Assembly (NCBI RefSeq): GCF_009830945.1
Contig: NZ_VWVV01000015.1
Coordinates: 62,001 to 126,000 of the forward strand
Direction of reading: 5' to 3'
Origin: Nocardiopsis sp. FR4
GTDB taxonomy: Bacteria > Actinomycetota > Actinomycetes > Streptosporangiales > Streptosporangiaceae
DNA: 64,000 nt
The notes below the pieces were generated by a model. The model was not told the DNA's origin. It searched no databases and saw only the letters and a program-made list of their open reading frames with translations. Position numbers and translations under genes: made by a program. Positions 1 through 8,114 of this stretch are shown in pieces. Each line of letters begins with the position of its first letter. Position 1 is the first letter of the stretch.

Positions 1-2
1 CC

Positions 3-2156
3 CGGGGCGCGCCCTTCCACGCCACCGCGCCCTACGGGCTGGTCCGCCTCGCCGACACCCCCATGCCCGCCAGCGACCTGCACGGGGGCCACTCCGCCGA
101 GGCTCTGCTACGCAGCCACGACCGCACGGTGGAGGGCACCCACTCGGGGTGGATCGACCTGACCCTGACCACGCTCACCCCCACCTTCGTCGGCCAGGCC
201 CCCGAACGTGGGCGGGCCAGCTCCTCCCTGCGCTTCCCCCACGGCGACCGCCGGCTGCCCGCCATCCCCGGGTCCACCCTGCGCGGACTGGTGCGCAACA
301 CCGTGCGGATGCTCACCAGCGGTGAGACCGGGCCGGTCAACACCCCCATGCTGTTCTTCCGGGCACCCGTGCGCATCGACCCCGACAACGCCGACAGCGC
401 ACTGTCCACCCGGGCCCGGCGGGTCATGGCCCGCCGGCACGCCCAGTACCGCAGGCGCCGCGCCGGGCTACGCACCAAACAGGGGTTCCTGTTCCACTCG
501 CCCCCCGACGGGCGCTGGTACGTGGTCGGGGTCCCCGCCACCCCGCTGTCCGAGCCCGGCCAGGCGCTCAAGGTGCCCTTCGCGGTCCTGCGCGAGAGCC
601 TGCGCGCCTGGGACTTCGGGGTCCAGGACTTCCCCGACCCGCCCCGGAACAACACCTATGTACCCACGACCCATGAGCAGCACGGCCACCTGCAATACCG
701 GTGGGTGTACGCCGTCCACCTTCCCGGAGAGCGCCGCGTGGCCGCCGTGGCGCCCACCGAGGAGGAGGCCCGCGCCCACCTGGCCGCCCGTGCGGCACGG
801 GACCGCGGCCGGGGCGGCGTGGTCCCGGCCCTGCTCGTCCTGACCGGGGTCGCGGCGGGGGAGCGCCGCAACGCCTACCTCTTCCCCCGCCCCTCCGACC
901 TGGGCGGGCGTCTGCGCGTTCCCGACGCGATGGTGGAGCTGTTCGAGTCGGCCGAACAGGTCACCGGCTACCAGCGCGCCGCCTTCCCCGACACCCTCGG
1001 TACGGGCCCCGCGGACCCCGCCCGCGCACCGGTCGGCGGGGCGCACGGCGGCGGCCTGCCCCGGCGCAGCCTCGAACCGGTCTGGTTCGACCTCGACGCC
1101 TCCGGGGCGGTGGTCTCCTTCGGGCGCTCCGGCGGCTACCGGATCGCCGTCAGCGACGACAACCCGGTCCGCCGCGCGCTGCCCGCACCCCTGCTCGGAG
1201 CCCAGCACGGGGACCCCGACCGGGCCGCGCTGGCCGGACGCACCGTGGACGTGTGCCGCGCGCTGTTCGGCGACACCGACACCTTCGCCGGGGCGGGCGG
1301 CGCCTCCAAGGGCCGTGTGTCCTTCGGCAGCGCGCTGAGCGAGGACCCCGACCCCGACTACCCCGACGGCGCCGCCCTGCGCGTCCAACTGCTCTCGCCC
1401 CAGCGCGGCTGCTTCGCCAACTACCTGGTACAGGGGCCCGACGCCGTCTCCGGGGACCGGCCCGACGTCGTCACGTGGTCGCACGAGGGCCGGGTGCGCC
1501 TGAGCGGGTACAAGGCCTACCTGCACCGGCACCGCGAGGACCTGGGCAGGCCGGTCCGCTACGACGCGCGCGCCCAGGAGGAGCTGGGCCTGGAGGTGCT
1601 GGAACCGGGGGTGCGGGCCGAGCCGCCCCGCGACACCCAGCGCGACGTCATCCCCCTCCGCGACGGCCTCACCTTCCACTCCCGCATCACCTTCACCAAC
1701 CTCACCGAGGGCGAACTCGGTGCGCTGCTGCGCGCCCTGCTGCTGGACAACCCCGTGGACGGCGGGGACCCCGCGGACCCCCCGCACGCCCACAAGCTCG
1801 GCATGGGCAAGTCCCTCGGTATGGGCAGCGTGCACCTGCGCCCGGAGCTGTACCTGGTGGACCGGCGCGCCCGCGCGCTGGACCTTCGCCCCGGGGCCGG
1901 GGTCACGCGCGCCGACGAGGACCTGGTCCGGGGGTTCCTGGACGCGTTCGGCGCCGCGCTGGCCGGCAGGCGCCTGCAGGGTCCTCCCGACCCCGGGCGG
2001 TGGCGGGAGGTGGATCAGGCGGTGGACGTGTGCCTGGCCAGCCGGTGGCGCGGGCGCCTGCCCTGGTCGGCGACCGCGGTGATGTCGCTGCGCGAGTTCG
2101 CCGAGTACCCCGTGCTGCCCCCGCTGACCCGGCGCTTCCGGGACGCCAGGGGGTAG
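3..2156 (+). CDS. CRISPR-associated RAMP protein, TIGR03986-type (5' end outside window)
   Basis: The frame is open to the left edge, so the gene starts upstream; about 717 residues are visible. The first residues (APFHATAPYGLVRL) resemble the opening of TIGR03986 RAMP proteins. This is followed by a long beta-strand segment (DLTLTTLTPTFVG), the RAMP motif IPGSTLRGLVRN near base 260-300, and a C-terminal glycine-rich loop, HKLGMGKSLGMGS, near base 1790-1830. RAMP proteins are RNA-binding ferredoxin-fold subunits of type III-like CRISPR effector complexes or loci. An ATG at 63 lies inside the conserved region and is unlikely to be the start. The 3' end converges on the next gene with a 49-bp gap. 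The family call is by motif recognition, with no search; its role in any complex is inferred. Confidence 0.8.
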   Translation, partial: RGAPFHATAPYGLVRLADTPMPASDLHGGHSAEALLRSHDRTVEGTHSGWIDLTLTTLTPTFVGQAPERGRASSSLRFPHGDRRLPAIPGSTLRGLVRNTVRMLTSGETGPVNTPMLFFRAPVRIDPDNADSALSTRARRVMARRHAQYRRRRAGLRTKQGFLFHSPPDGRWYVVGVPATPLSEPGQALKVPFAVLRESLRAWDFGVQDFPDPPRNNTYVPTTHEQHGHLQYRWVYAVHLPGERRVAAVAPTEEEARAHLAARAARDRGRGGVVPALLVLTGVAAGERRNAYLFPRPSDLGGRLRVPDAMVELFESAEQVTGYQRAAFPDTLGTGPADPARAPVGGAHGGGLPRRSLEPVWFDLDASGAVVSFGRSGGYRIAVSDDNPVRRALPAPLLGAQHGDPDRAALAGRTVDVCRALFGDTDTFAGAGGASKGRVSFGSALSEDPDPDYPDGAALRVQLLSPQRGCFANYLVQGPDAVSGDRPDVVTWSHEGRVRLSGYKAYLHRHREDLGRPVRYDARAQEELGLEVLEPGVRAEPPRDTQRDVIPLRDGLTFHSRITFTNLTEGELGALLRALLLDNPVDGGDPADPPHAHKLGMGKSLGMGSVHLRPELYLVDRRARALDLRPGAGVTRADEDLVRGFLDAFGAALAGRRLQGPPDPGRWREVDQAVDVCLASRWRGRLPWSATAVMSLREFAEYPVLPPLTRRFRDARG

Positions 2157-2205
2157 GGGCTGAACGGATCGGCGTGCGACCACGCCCCCGGCCGGCCGCC
2201 ACGGG

Positions 2206-3348
2206 TCAGCCGCCGATGGTCTCGGCGAGCGCCTCCAACAGGTCCGCGCGCAGGTCGGGGTCGTCCTGGGCGCCCGCCCACAGCGCGGGCACGGCCGGTC
2301 CCTCCTCCAGCAGCTCGCACAGCAGGGTGTCGAGCGCCTCCTCGGGATCGGACTCGAAGGCGGACCGCGCCCCCTGCGCGCGCTCGGTCAGCTCCAGGGC
2401 GGTGCGCCGCAGCCAGGCCCGTTCCGCCGCGCCCAGAACCTCGCGCCGCCCGCCGGGGTCGCCGTGGGGCTCGGTGTCGGGAACGGGGGAGTAGGGGGCG
2501 CTGCGCGCCCGGCCGCGCGCCCGCTGCACCAGGGCGAAGTGGGCGGGCATGTCCACCGCCATCCGGCCCAGGACGCCGGTGAGCCTGCGCGCCACGTCCT
2601 CGCCGTTCATCCCGGGCAGCAGGCGGCGCAGCAGCAGGCGGCGCCGCTGGTCGGGGGTGCGTCCGGGGTCGGCGTCGCGCCCGGAGGCGAGTTCGGCCAG
2701 CTTGCGCAGCAGGTAGTCGCCGGTGGCGGTGGAGACCATGGGCGGTTCCCGGACCTCGGTCAGCGCGCGCCCGCGCAGGTCGGCCACGGGCACCGCGCTG
2801 CCGTCCTCGGTGAAGGAGACCGTCTCACCCGGGTGGATGTCCTCGGGCAGGTCGGCCGCGGGGTTGCCCCAGCCCGCCGTGAGCACCAGCAGGGCCAGGG
2901 CCTCCTGCTCGACCACGTCCGTGGCGACCCGGGACACGTCGCGGCGCTGTGCCCAGCGGCGGGGGCGCTCGGAGAAGGCGCAGCGGACCCGCCCGTCGGC
3001 GCCGGTCTGCGGATAGACCCGGCGCAGGTTCTTGTAGGAGCGGTCCCGGCGCACGTCGTCCAGGGCGTCGCGCAGCCGGTGGGCGGCGGTGCGGTCGACC
3101 CCCGCCTCTCCGGGGGCGGCGCGCCTCATGCGCACGGCGACGACGCTGTCGGGGTCGCCTCCGTGCACCGGGCACGGGCAGTGCTCGGCGCACAGGTCGA
3201 CATAGTCGCAGAACTGTTCGGCGTGGCCCGAACAGCCCTGCGCGGTTCCGTCCGCGGAGCAGGGCCCGCACCCCAGGACACGCGTGAAGACGCGCAGGAA
3301 GGCGGCGGAGCCGAACAGCTCCCAGGCGGAGCAGTGGTGCGTGCTCAC
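2206..3348 (-). CDS. Cys-rich protein of unknown function beside CRISPR-linked genes
   Basis: I do not recognise this 380-residue protein. The GTG start at 3348 is chosen because GGGGAGA lies 7 nt upstream; the frame stays open further upstream, but that stretch has no ribosome site. The first 80 residues are rich in cysteine and histidine (STHHC, CGPC, then six more Cys, ending HCPCPVHGG), which looks like a metal-binding module. The rest is charged and helical with no membrane segment or signal peptide; it ends in an acidic helix. A sigma70-like promoter lies about 120 bp upstream. It sits between a RAMP gene and a CARF effector gene, on the opposite strand. A CRISPR-accessory role is only a guess from position. 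Confidence 0.7.
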   Translation of the reverse strand: MSTHHCSAWELFGSAAFLRVFTRVLGCGPCSADGTAQGCSGHAEQFCDYVDLCAEHCPCPVHGGDPDSVVAVRMRRAAPGEAGVDRTAAHRLRDALDDVRRDRSYKNLRRVYPQTGADGRVRCAFSERPRRWAQRRDVSRVATDVVEQEALALLVLTAGWGNPAADLPEDIHPGETVSFTEDGSAVPVADLRGRALTEVREPPMVSTATGDYLLRKLAELASGRDADPGRTPDQRRRLLLRRLLPGMNGEDVARRLTGVLGRMAVDMPAHFALVQRARGRARSAPYSPVPDTEPHGDPGGRREVLGAAERAWLRRTALELTERAQGARSAFESDPEEALDTLLCELLEEGPAVPALWAGAQDDPDLRADLLEALAETIGG

Positions 3349-3707
3349 GAACTCTTCTCCCCGGTGGTCCGGGGCCGGGTCGCTTCCCCAGCCCTCCGGG
3401 AAAGCGCGTGCGAGAGAAACGTGAGACCTCAGGTGGCACCCCCGCGTCAACGGGAGACCGGGCATCAAAGTAGTGCCACCGCGGTGAAAATGTCAATTGT
3501 CGGACCCACGTACCAAGCAGTACAAAGTATTCGATAATTAACTGAAATGGATATCAGCCACAATGGCCTCATCCCTTTCTCCTGTTTCGGTCCGACCGGT
3601 GGGCGGGCGCCCCCGGATGTGTCCGAGAGACTGCGGTGAGGGCCCCGCGACGGGGCACGCCACGGAGGTGGCCCGTGCGGCCGCCGGACCCAGGGGGAGG
3701 TCGCCGT
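3349..3707. other. Intergenic AT-rich island between divergent genes
   Basis: This 359-bp gap has no credible gene. About 3478-3560 is much richer in A and T than its surroundings and includes candidate promoters in both directions: a minus-strand TTGACA/TACTTT pair (3467-3496) and, overlapping it, a weaker plus-strand TTGTCG (3497-3502) and TACAAA (3521-3526) pair with 18-bp spacing that could serve the gene at 3708. No CRISPR repeats are present. Confidence 0.5.
3467..3496 (-). promoter_or_regulatory. Sigma70-like promoter for the Cys-rich gene
   Basis: Reading the minus strand, a perfect TTGACA (3496-3491) is followed after 18 bp by TACTTT (3472-3467). It would give a leader of roughly 110 nt before the GTG at 3348. 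Confidence 0.5.
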
Positions 3708-4121
3708 ATGCGGGTGGTCAACCTGACGCCGCATGTGGTGACACTCGTGGACGAGAGCTCGCGCGTCATCCGGAGCTGGCCCCGGTCGTCCGACCCCGCC
3801 CGGGTGGAGGCCGTGCGCGTCCCGGCGGGGCTGAAGGTGGCCGGGGCGCCGCTGATGACCGAGGAGCGCACCCGCGCCAACCTGCCCGAACCGCAGGAGG
3901 GGGTGTGGTTCATCGTCTCCTCCGTGGTCGTCTTCGCCCACCCCGAGCGCGAGGACCTGCTCGTCCCCTCCGACCTGGTGCGCGACGGCAGCGGCGCGGT
4001 CACCGCCTGCCGCTCGTTCGTGGCCAGCGGCTTCCCGTCGTGGTGCGGCGCACGCGGGCGGCCCGGGGACTCCGCCCAGGAGAGGGTGGGCGCGGCCTCC
4101 GGCACCGGCCCGGACCAGTAG
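3708..4121 (+). CDS. Small NLTPH-motif protein of unknown function
   Basis: This 137-residue protein starts at ATG 3708, preceded by GGGGGAGG at good spacing. It opens MRVVNLTPHVVTLVD and later has PQEGVWFIVSSVVVFA and EREDLLVPSDLVRD. I recall NLTPH-type proteins from actinobacteria and phages, without a known function. There is no signal peptide or membrane segment; the last 20 residues are low-complexity. It lies 44 bp upstream of the double-CARF gene on the same strand and is probably cotranscribed with it, which suggests (inference) an accessory role in CRISPR signalling or phage defence. A link to nucleotide or RNA binding is not shown by any motif I can see. Confidence 0.65.
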   Translation: MRVVNLTPHVVTLVDESSRVIRSWPRSSDPARVEAVRVPAGLKVAGAPLMTEERTRANLPEPQEGVWFIVSSVVVFAHPEREDLLVPSDLVRDGSGAVTACRSFVASGFPSWCGARGRPGDSAQERVGAASGTGPDQ

Positions 4122-4165
4122 CGTGGTCCCGCCGCCCCGTCCGCATCCCCGCCGCAAAGGACGCC

Positions 4166-6316
4166 GTGGACACTCCCCGCGCCGCCGTCGTACTCGTCGG
4201 GCAGAACCCCACCCCGGCGCTGCTGTCCTCGCTCACCCTGCCCGCCGAGCACCTGGCCCTCGTGGCCAGCGACGGCACCCGGCCCCCGGCCCTGCGGGTC
4301 GCCGCGGCCGTCGAACGGCTGGGCTGCCACGCGTCGGTGCGGGTGGTGAGCGTGGGTCCCGACCCCCACGACTTCGGCCCGGTCACCGACACCCTCCGGG
4401 CGCTGCACCGGGCCAACGGGGGAGAACCCTGGTTCCTCGACTACACCGGCGGCACGAAGGTCATGAGCGTGGCCGCCGCCCTGCTGCACGAGCAGGCCCT
4501 GCCGCTGGAGCGCCACCCCCGGGCGCGCCGCTGGCGGCACTACCTCGACACCGTCCACGACACCCTGCGCACCGCCGACGGATCCGGGCGCCCCGTCGTC
4601 AGCGACGGCGTGGACCTGCGCACCCTGGCCGCGATCCACGGCGCGTACTGGCTGCACGACCGCGACCCCGAACCCGTGCGCCTGGTCGTGCAGGGGGGAC
4701 GTCAGGCCCTCCAGGCCCGCTTCCCCGACCTGTCCCCGGCGGTGCGGCGCGGTGTCGTCGCCGAGGGACGCCTCCTCTCCCATCTGCTGCGCCACACCCG
4801 CCGCCAGCCCGACACCGAGGTCGTCGGACCGCGCCAGGTCGCCGACCCGCGCCACCCCGAGGACTCCGTCGCCGACTTCGACGCCGTCGTGCGCCACCGC
4901 CACCGCGTGCTGTGCGTGGAGACCAAGAGCCGCCCCGAGGACGTCGTGGCCCGCGCGGGGTGGACCGTGGCCAAGGCCCGCCGCGTCTTCGGCACCGCCG
5001 TCCAGGTGCTGTTCGTCTACTCGGGCCCCGCGGTCCCGGGACTGCGCGAGCGCGTCACCGCCTACAACCCCGCCCTGACCCCGCGCACCGTGCACGTGTG
5101 GAACCTGGACGAGCTGCTCTCCCGCCTGACCTCCTTCGAGGACCTCCGCAGGGTCTTCTTCCCCGGCCTGGGCGGCCCGCCCCCCGCGGCGCCGCCGGGC
5201 CGGAACCCGCTCCCGGACCCGGAGCCGGGAACGTGCCCCGAGCACCACCCCGGCCCCGAGGACCGGCCCGTGCTCGTCACCTCCCTGGGCGGCAGCCGCC
5301 TGGGCACGCTCACGGCCCTGCACGCCCACCGGCCCGCCCGCGCCCTCATCCTGCCCTCGCGCCAGAGCGTGCGCGACGGGGTGCGCGAGTCCGCCGCCCG
5401 CACCCTCCGCGCCGCCGAGCACCCCGGCGCCCCCCGGGCGGACGCCGCCCTGCTTCGGGAGAGCGGGTACCGCGACCGGGTCCGCTTCACCCCCGACCCC
5501 GTCGACGGCTCCGACGCCGACGCGGTCGCCTCGGTGGCCCAGGCGTGGATCGTCGGGGAACGGGACGCCGACCCCGCTCCTCCGGTCATCGTCGACATCA
5601 CCACCGGAACCAAGGCGATGAGCCTGGGCCTGGCCCTGGCGGCCCGCCGCACGGGCGCCTGCACCACCTACCAGTTGGCCCGCGGGCGCACCGTGGTCTG
5701 CCTGACCCACGGCCCGCTGCCCCTGCGGGGCCGGGCCAGCGTGGACTGGCCCCTGGTCCTGCCCGGGTACACGCCGCTCACCGGCGCGCCCCTGTCCGAC
5801 CGGGTGTGCCGCACGGCCCGGACCCAGGTGGACACCGCCCTGCTCGACGCCGCCCGCGCCGCCCTGGTCCGGGCGGCCAGCGGCCCGGTCGGGGTGTGGA
5901 TGGACGCATCCCTGGGCGGGGCCGAGGAGTGCCTGACCGCCCAGGAACGGCCCAGCCTGGTGCTCACCTTCGACGACCGCGCCGTGGGGCTGACCGCCCC
6001 GGCCTGGCGCCGGCGCCGCACGCCCGGCGGACCGGTCCGGGAGGTCGGCCGGGGCGCGTGGGCCCAGAGCGTCTTCGCGGCCACCCTGCACCTGAACACG
6101 CGCTGCGACGTGGCCGGGACGGTGATCGCCCTGACCCGGCCCGGCGGCGACGTCAGCCGCGCGGTGGAACTCGTGGACTGGATCGCCCACCACGCGGACG
6201 GGGAGGGCCCGCCCGACCGGATCGCCTTCGGCGAACCGCTGCGCCCCCTGGTCGTGGTCGCCGACCCCGACGCCGCCCTCCCCCCGCTGCTGCGCACCGA
6301 CGTCAGCTCCCTGTGA
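4166..6316 (+). CDS. Double-CARF protein with PD-(D/E)xK nuclease site (Can1/Card1-like)
   Basis: The protein has 716 residues from GTG 4166 (AAAGGA 5 nt upstream). Residues about 1-135 form a CARF-like Rossmann fold opening AAVVLVGQNPTPALL and carrying FLDYTGGTKVMS at 90-101. Residues about 200-300 carry a restriction-type nuclease site: DFD (237-239) then VLCVETKS, with E252 and K254. A proline-rich linker follows. A second CARF-like half starts near 369 (VLVTSLGGSRLGTL) and carries VDITTGTKAMS near 476-486. The C-terminal 150 residues show no ExK site. CARF domains bind cyclic oligoadenylate made by type III CRISPR complexes; Can1 has two CARF and two nuclease-like domains in one chain. 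Here the first nuclease domain looks intact and the second degenerate or different. Substrate and activity are inferred. Confidence 0.75.
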   Translation: MDTPRAAVVLVGQNPTPALLSSLTLPAEHLALVASDGTRPPALRVAAAVERLGCHASVRVVSVGPDPHDFGPVTDTLRALHRANGGEPWFLDYTGGTKVMSVAAALLHEQALPLERHPRARRWRHYLDTVHDTLRTADGSGRPVVSDGVDLRTLAAIHGAYWLHDRDPEPVRLVVQGGRQALQARFPDLSPAVRRGVVAEGRLLSHLLRHTRRQPDTEVVGPRQVADPRHPEDSVADFDAVVRHRHRVLCVETKSRPEDVVARAGWTVAKARRVFGTAVQVLFVYSGPAVPGLRERVTAYNPALTPRTVHVWNLDELLSRLTSFEDLRRVFFPGLGGPPPAAPPGRNPLPDPEPGTCPEHHPGPEDRPVLVTSLGGSRLGTLTALHAHRPARALILPSRQSVRDGVRESAARTLRAAEHPGAPRADAALLRESGYRDRVRFTPDPVDGSDADAVASVAQAWIVGERDADPAPPVIVDITTGTKAMSLGLALAARRTGACTTYQLARGRTVVCLTHGPLPLRGRASVDWPLVLPGYTPLTGAPLSDRVCRTARTQVDTALLDAARAALVRAASGPVGVWMDASLGGAEECLTAQERPSLVLTFDDRAVGLTAPAWRRRRTPGGPVREVGRGAWAQSVFAATLHLNTRCDVAGTVIALTRPGGDVSRAVELVDWIAHHADGEGPPDRIAFGEPLRPLVVVADPDAALPPLLRTDVSSL

Positions 6317-6361
6317 GCCCGCGCCCGACCCGGCGCCCGCCCGCTCCCGCGAGCACACGGG

Positions 6362-6398
6362 GCGGCCCCGGCCGGACCGGTGCCCGGACCGGGGCCGC
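6362..6398. terminator. GC-rich hairpin between convergent genes
   Basis: GCGGCCCCGG (6362-6371) pairs with CCGGGGCCGC (6389-6398), lying between the 3' ends of the CARF gene and pgl. There is no T-tract, as is common in actinobacteria; it could act in both directions. Confidence 0.5.
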
Positions 6399-6416
6399 GC
6401 CCGGGGCTCGGAGGCC

Positions 6417-7163
6417 CTACAGCCGGGAGGCCGCCGCCTCGTCCAGCCAGAACACGGTCCGCTCCGACCCCCGGGCACCGGCCACGGGGGCCTCGTCGAC
6501 GTCCGCCCCCGACAGGCCCAGGCGCACGGCCTCGGCCTTGCCCTCGCCCGAGGCCAGCAACCACACCTGGCGGGCGGAGCGGATCGAGGGCAGGGTCAGG
6601 GTGACCCGCCGCTGCGGGGGCTTGGGCGAGTCGTGCACCGCGGCCACCGAGGCCTCGTCCTCGCGCACGCCGGGCAGCCCCGGGAAGAGCGAGGCCACGT
6701 GCGCGTCCGGGCCCACGCCCAGCAGGCACACGTCGAAGACGGGCACCGGGCCCGCGCCGCGCGCCGCCACCGCCAGCTCCCGGCCGTACCGGGTGGCCGC
6801 GTGCTCGACGTGGTCTCCGTCCATCCCGTCGGAGGCGGGGATGGGGTGCACGTGGTGCGCGGGGATGTCGATCGCGTCGATCAGGGCCCGGCAGGCCTGG
6901 GTCTCGTTGCGCTCGGGGTCCTTGTCCGGGAGGAACCGCTCGTCGCCCCACCACAGGTGCACGTGGGACCAGCTGATCGAGGCCTCCTTGGCGCGGTCGC
7001 GCAGCGCCTCCAAGGTGCGGATGCCGATCCCGCCCCCGGTCAGCACCAGGTGGAAGTCGCGCTTGTCCGCCTCGGCCTGGACGATCATGTTCACCAGCTT
7101 CAGCGCGACGCTGTCGGCCAGCTCGCCGGCGTCGGCGTGACGGATGATCTCCGGTTCGCTCAT
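6417..7163 (-). CDS. pgl: 6-phosphogluconolactonase
   Basis: This 248-residue protein matches the NagB/SugarP isomerase fold used by DevB/Pgl: FHLVLTGGGIG near residue 37-48, WSHVHLWWGDERFLP near 65-80, and FDVCLLGVGPDAHVASLFP near 142-160 with the catalytic-region GPDAH. It hydrolyses 6-phosphogluconolactone to 6-phosphogluconate, the step after glucose-6-phosphate dehydrogenase, in the cytosol. Its start overlaps the stop of opcA by 4 bp (ATGA), so it is the last gene of the zwf-opcA-pgl transcript and is likely translationally coupled. Length is typical of the family. Confidence 0.95.
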   Translation of the reverse strand: MSEPEIIRHADAGELADSVALKLVNMIVQAEADKRDFHLVLTGGGIGIRTLEALRDRAKEASISWSHVHLWWGDERFLPDKDPERNETQACRALIDAIDIPAHHVHPIPASDGMDGDHVEHAATRYGRELAVAARGAGPVPVFDVCLLGVGPDAHVASLFPGLPGVREDEASVAAVHDSPKPPQRRVTLTLPSIRSARQVWLLASGEGKAEAVRLGLSGADVDEAPVAGARGSERTVFWLDEAAASRL

Positions 7164-8086
7164 ACTCGTGCTCCGCTTCCGGAGAGCAGCGACTCCAGGT
7201 GGCGGGCCGTGCTCTCGTAGGTCTCGTCAGGGTCCAGGCGGCGCAGTTCCTCGGCCAGCGCGCTGGAGGCCGAGCGGCGTGCCAGCGCCACCGTCTGGTC
7301 CGGCTGGCCGAACCGCGACAGGGTGGCCACCCGGCCGTCCACCCGGGAGATCACGATGTCCCCGTGGTCGGTGTGCAGCCGGACCTCGGTCAGGCCGGGT
7401 CCGTGGGAGGTCTCGCGGTCCACCCGCACCTCCAGCCGGTCCGACAGCCAGGCCGCCAGCAGTTCCGCGCTCGGGTAGTGCGACTCGGCCGTCACGCTGG
7501 CCGAGGTCACCCACCCGCACGGCTGGTCCATGGCACTGGCCAGCAGCGAGCGCCACGGCGTCAGCCGGGTCCAGGTCAGGTCGGTGTCCCCGGGGCGGTA
7601 GTGGGCCACCCGCTCCATCAGGTCGCCCAGCGGGTCCGGGGCGCGCAGGGCGTCCGTGATCCGCCGCTGGGCCAGGCGGCCCACCGGGTCGGCGGCCGGG
7701 TTGGCCGGGCCCACGCCCGGCCACCAGGCCACCACCGGCGCGTCGGGCACCAGCAGCGGGGTGACCACCGAGTCGGCGTGCTCGCCCAGCGGCCCGTACA
7801 GCCGCAGCAGCACGGCCTCGCCGGGGCCGGAGGTGCCCGGGCGGCGGATCTCGGCGTCGATGGCGGGTTCGGCCTCGGGGTCGCGCCGGATCAGCGCCAC
7901 CACGCGCGAGGGGTGTTCGCGGCCCGCCTCGGTGGCGGCGCGCACGGCGTCGTAGTGGTCGGCCTCGTCGGTGACGATGACCAGGGTCAGCACCATGTTC
8001 ATGGCGCCGCCGCCCACGCTGTGCCGCTCGGCCATGAGCGCCTCGGCGATCTGCGCGGTGGTGGTGCGCGGCAGGTAGAGCGTCAT
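7160..8086 (-). CDS. opcA: Glucose-6-phosphate dehydrogenase assembly protein OpcA
   Basis: The 308-residue product has the features of actinobacterial and cyanobacterial OpcA, including VVALIRRDP, LLVPDAPVVAWWPG near residue 110-125, and the DPLGDLMERVAHYRPGDTDL region. OpcA binds and activates G6PDH and has no known catalytic site. ATG 8086 is preceded by GGGAGGAACCG. It lies 28 bp after zwf and overlaps pgl by 4 bp, the usual order zwf-opcA-pgl, so the three are probably one operon. Confidence 0.93.
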   Translation of the reverse strand: MTLYLPRTTTAQIAEALMAERHSVGGGAMNMVLTLVIVTDEADHYDAVRAATEAGREHPSRVVALIRRDPEAEPAIDAEIRRPGTSGPGEAVLLRLYGPLGEHADSVVTPLLVPDAPVVAWWPGVGPANPAADPVGRLAQRRITDALRAPDPLGDLMERVAHYRPGDTDLTWTRLTPWRSLLASAMDQPCGWVTSASVTAESHYPSAELLAAWLSDRLEVRVDRETSHGPGLTEVRLHTDHGDIVISRVDGRVATLSRFGQPDQTVALARRSASSALAEELRRLDPDETYESTARHLESLLSGSGARV

Positions 8087-8114
8087 CGGTTCCTCCCGGC
8101 GGTGTCGTGGCTGG

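Noticed and set aside
1..6400. Possible CRISPR repeat-spacer array near the RAMP and CARF genes
   Set aside because: I looked for regularly spaced direct repeats in the gaps at 2157-2205, 3349-3707 and 6317-6416 and found none; the array must lie outside the window if it exists.
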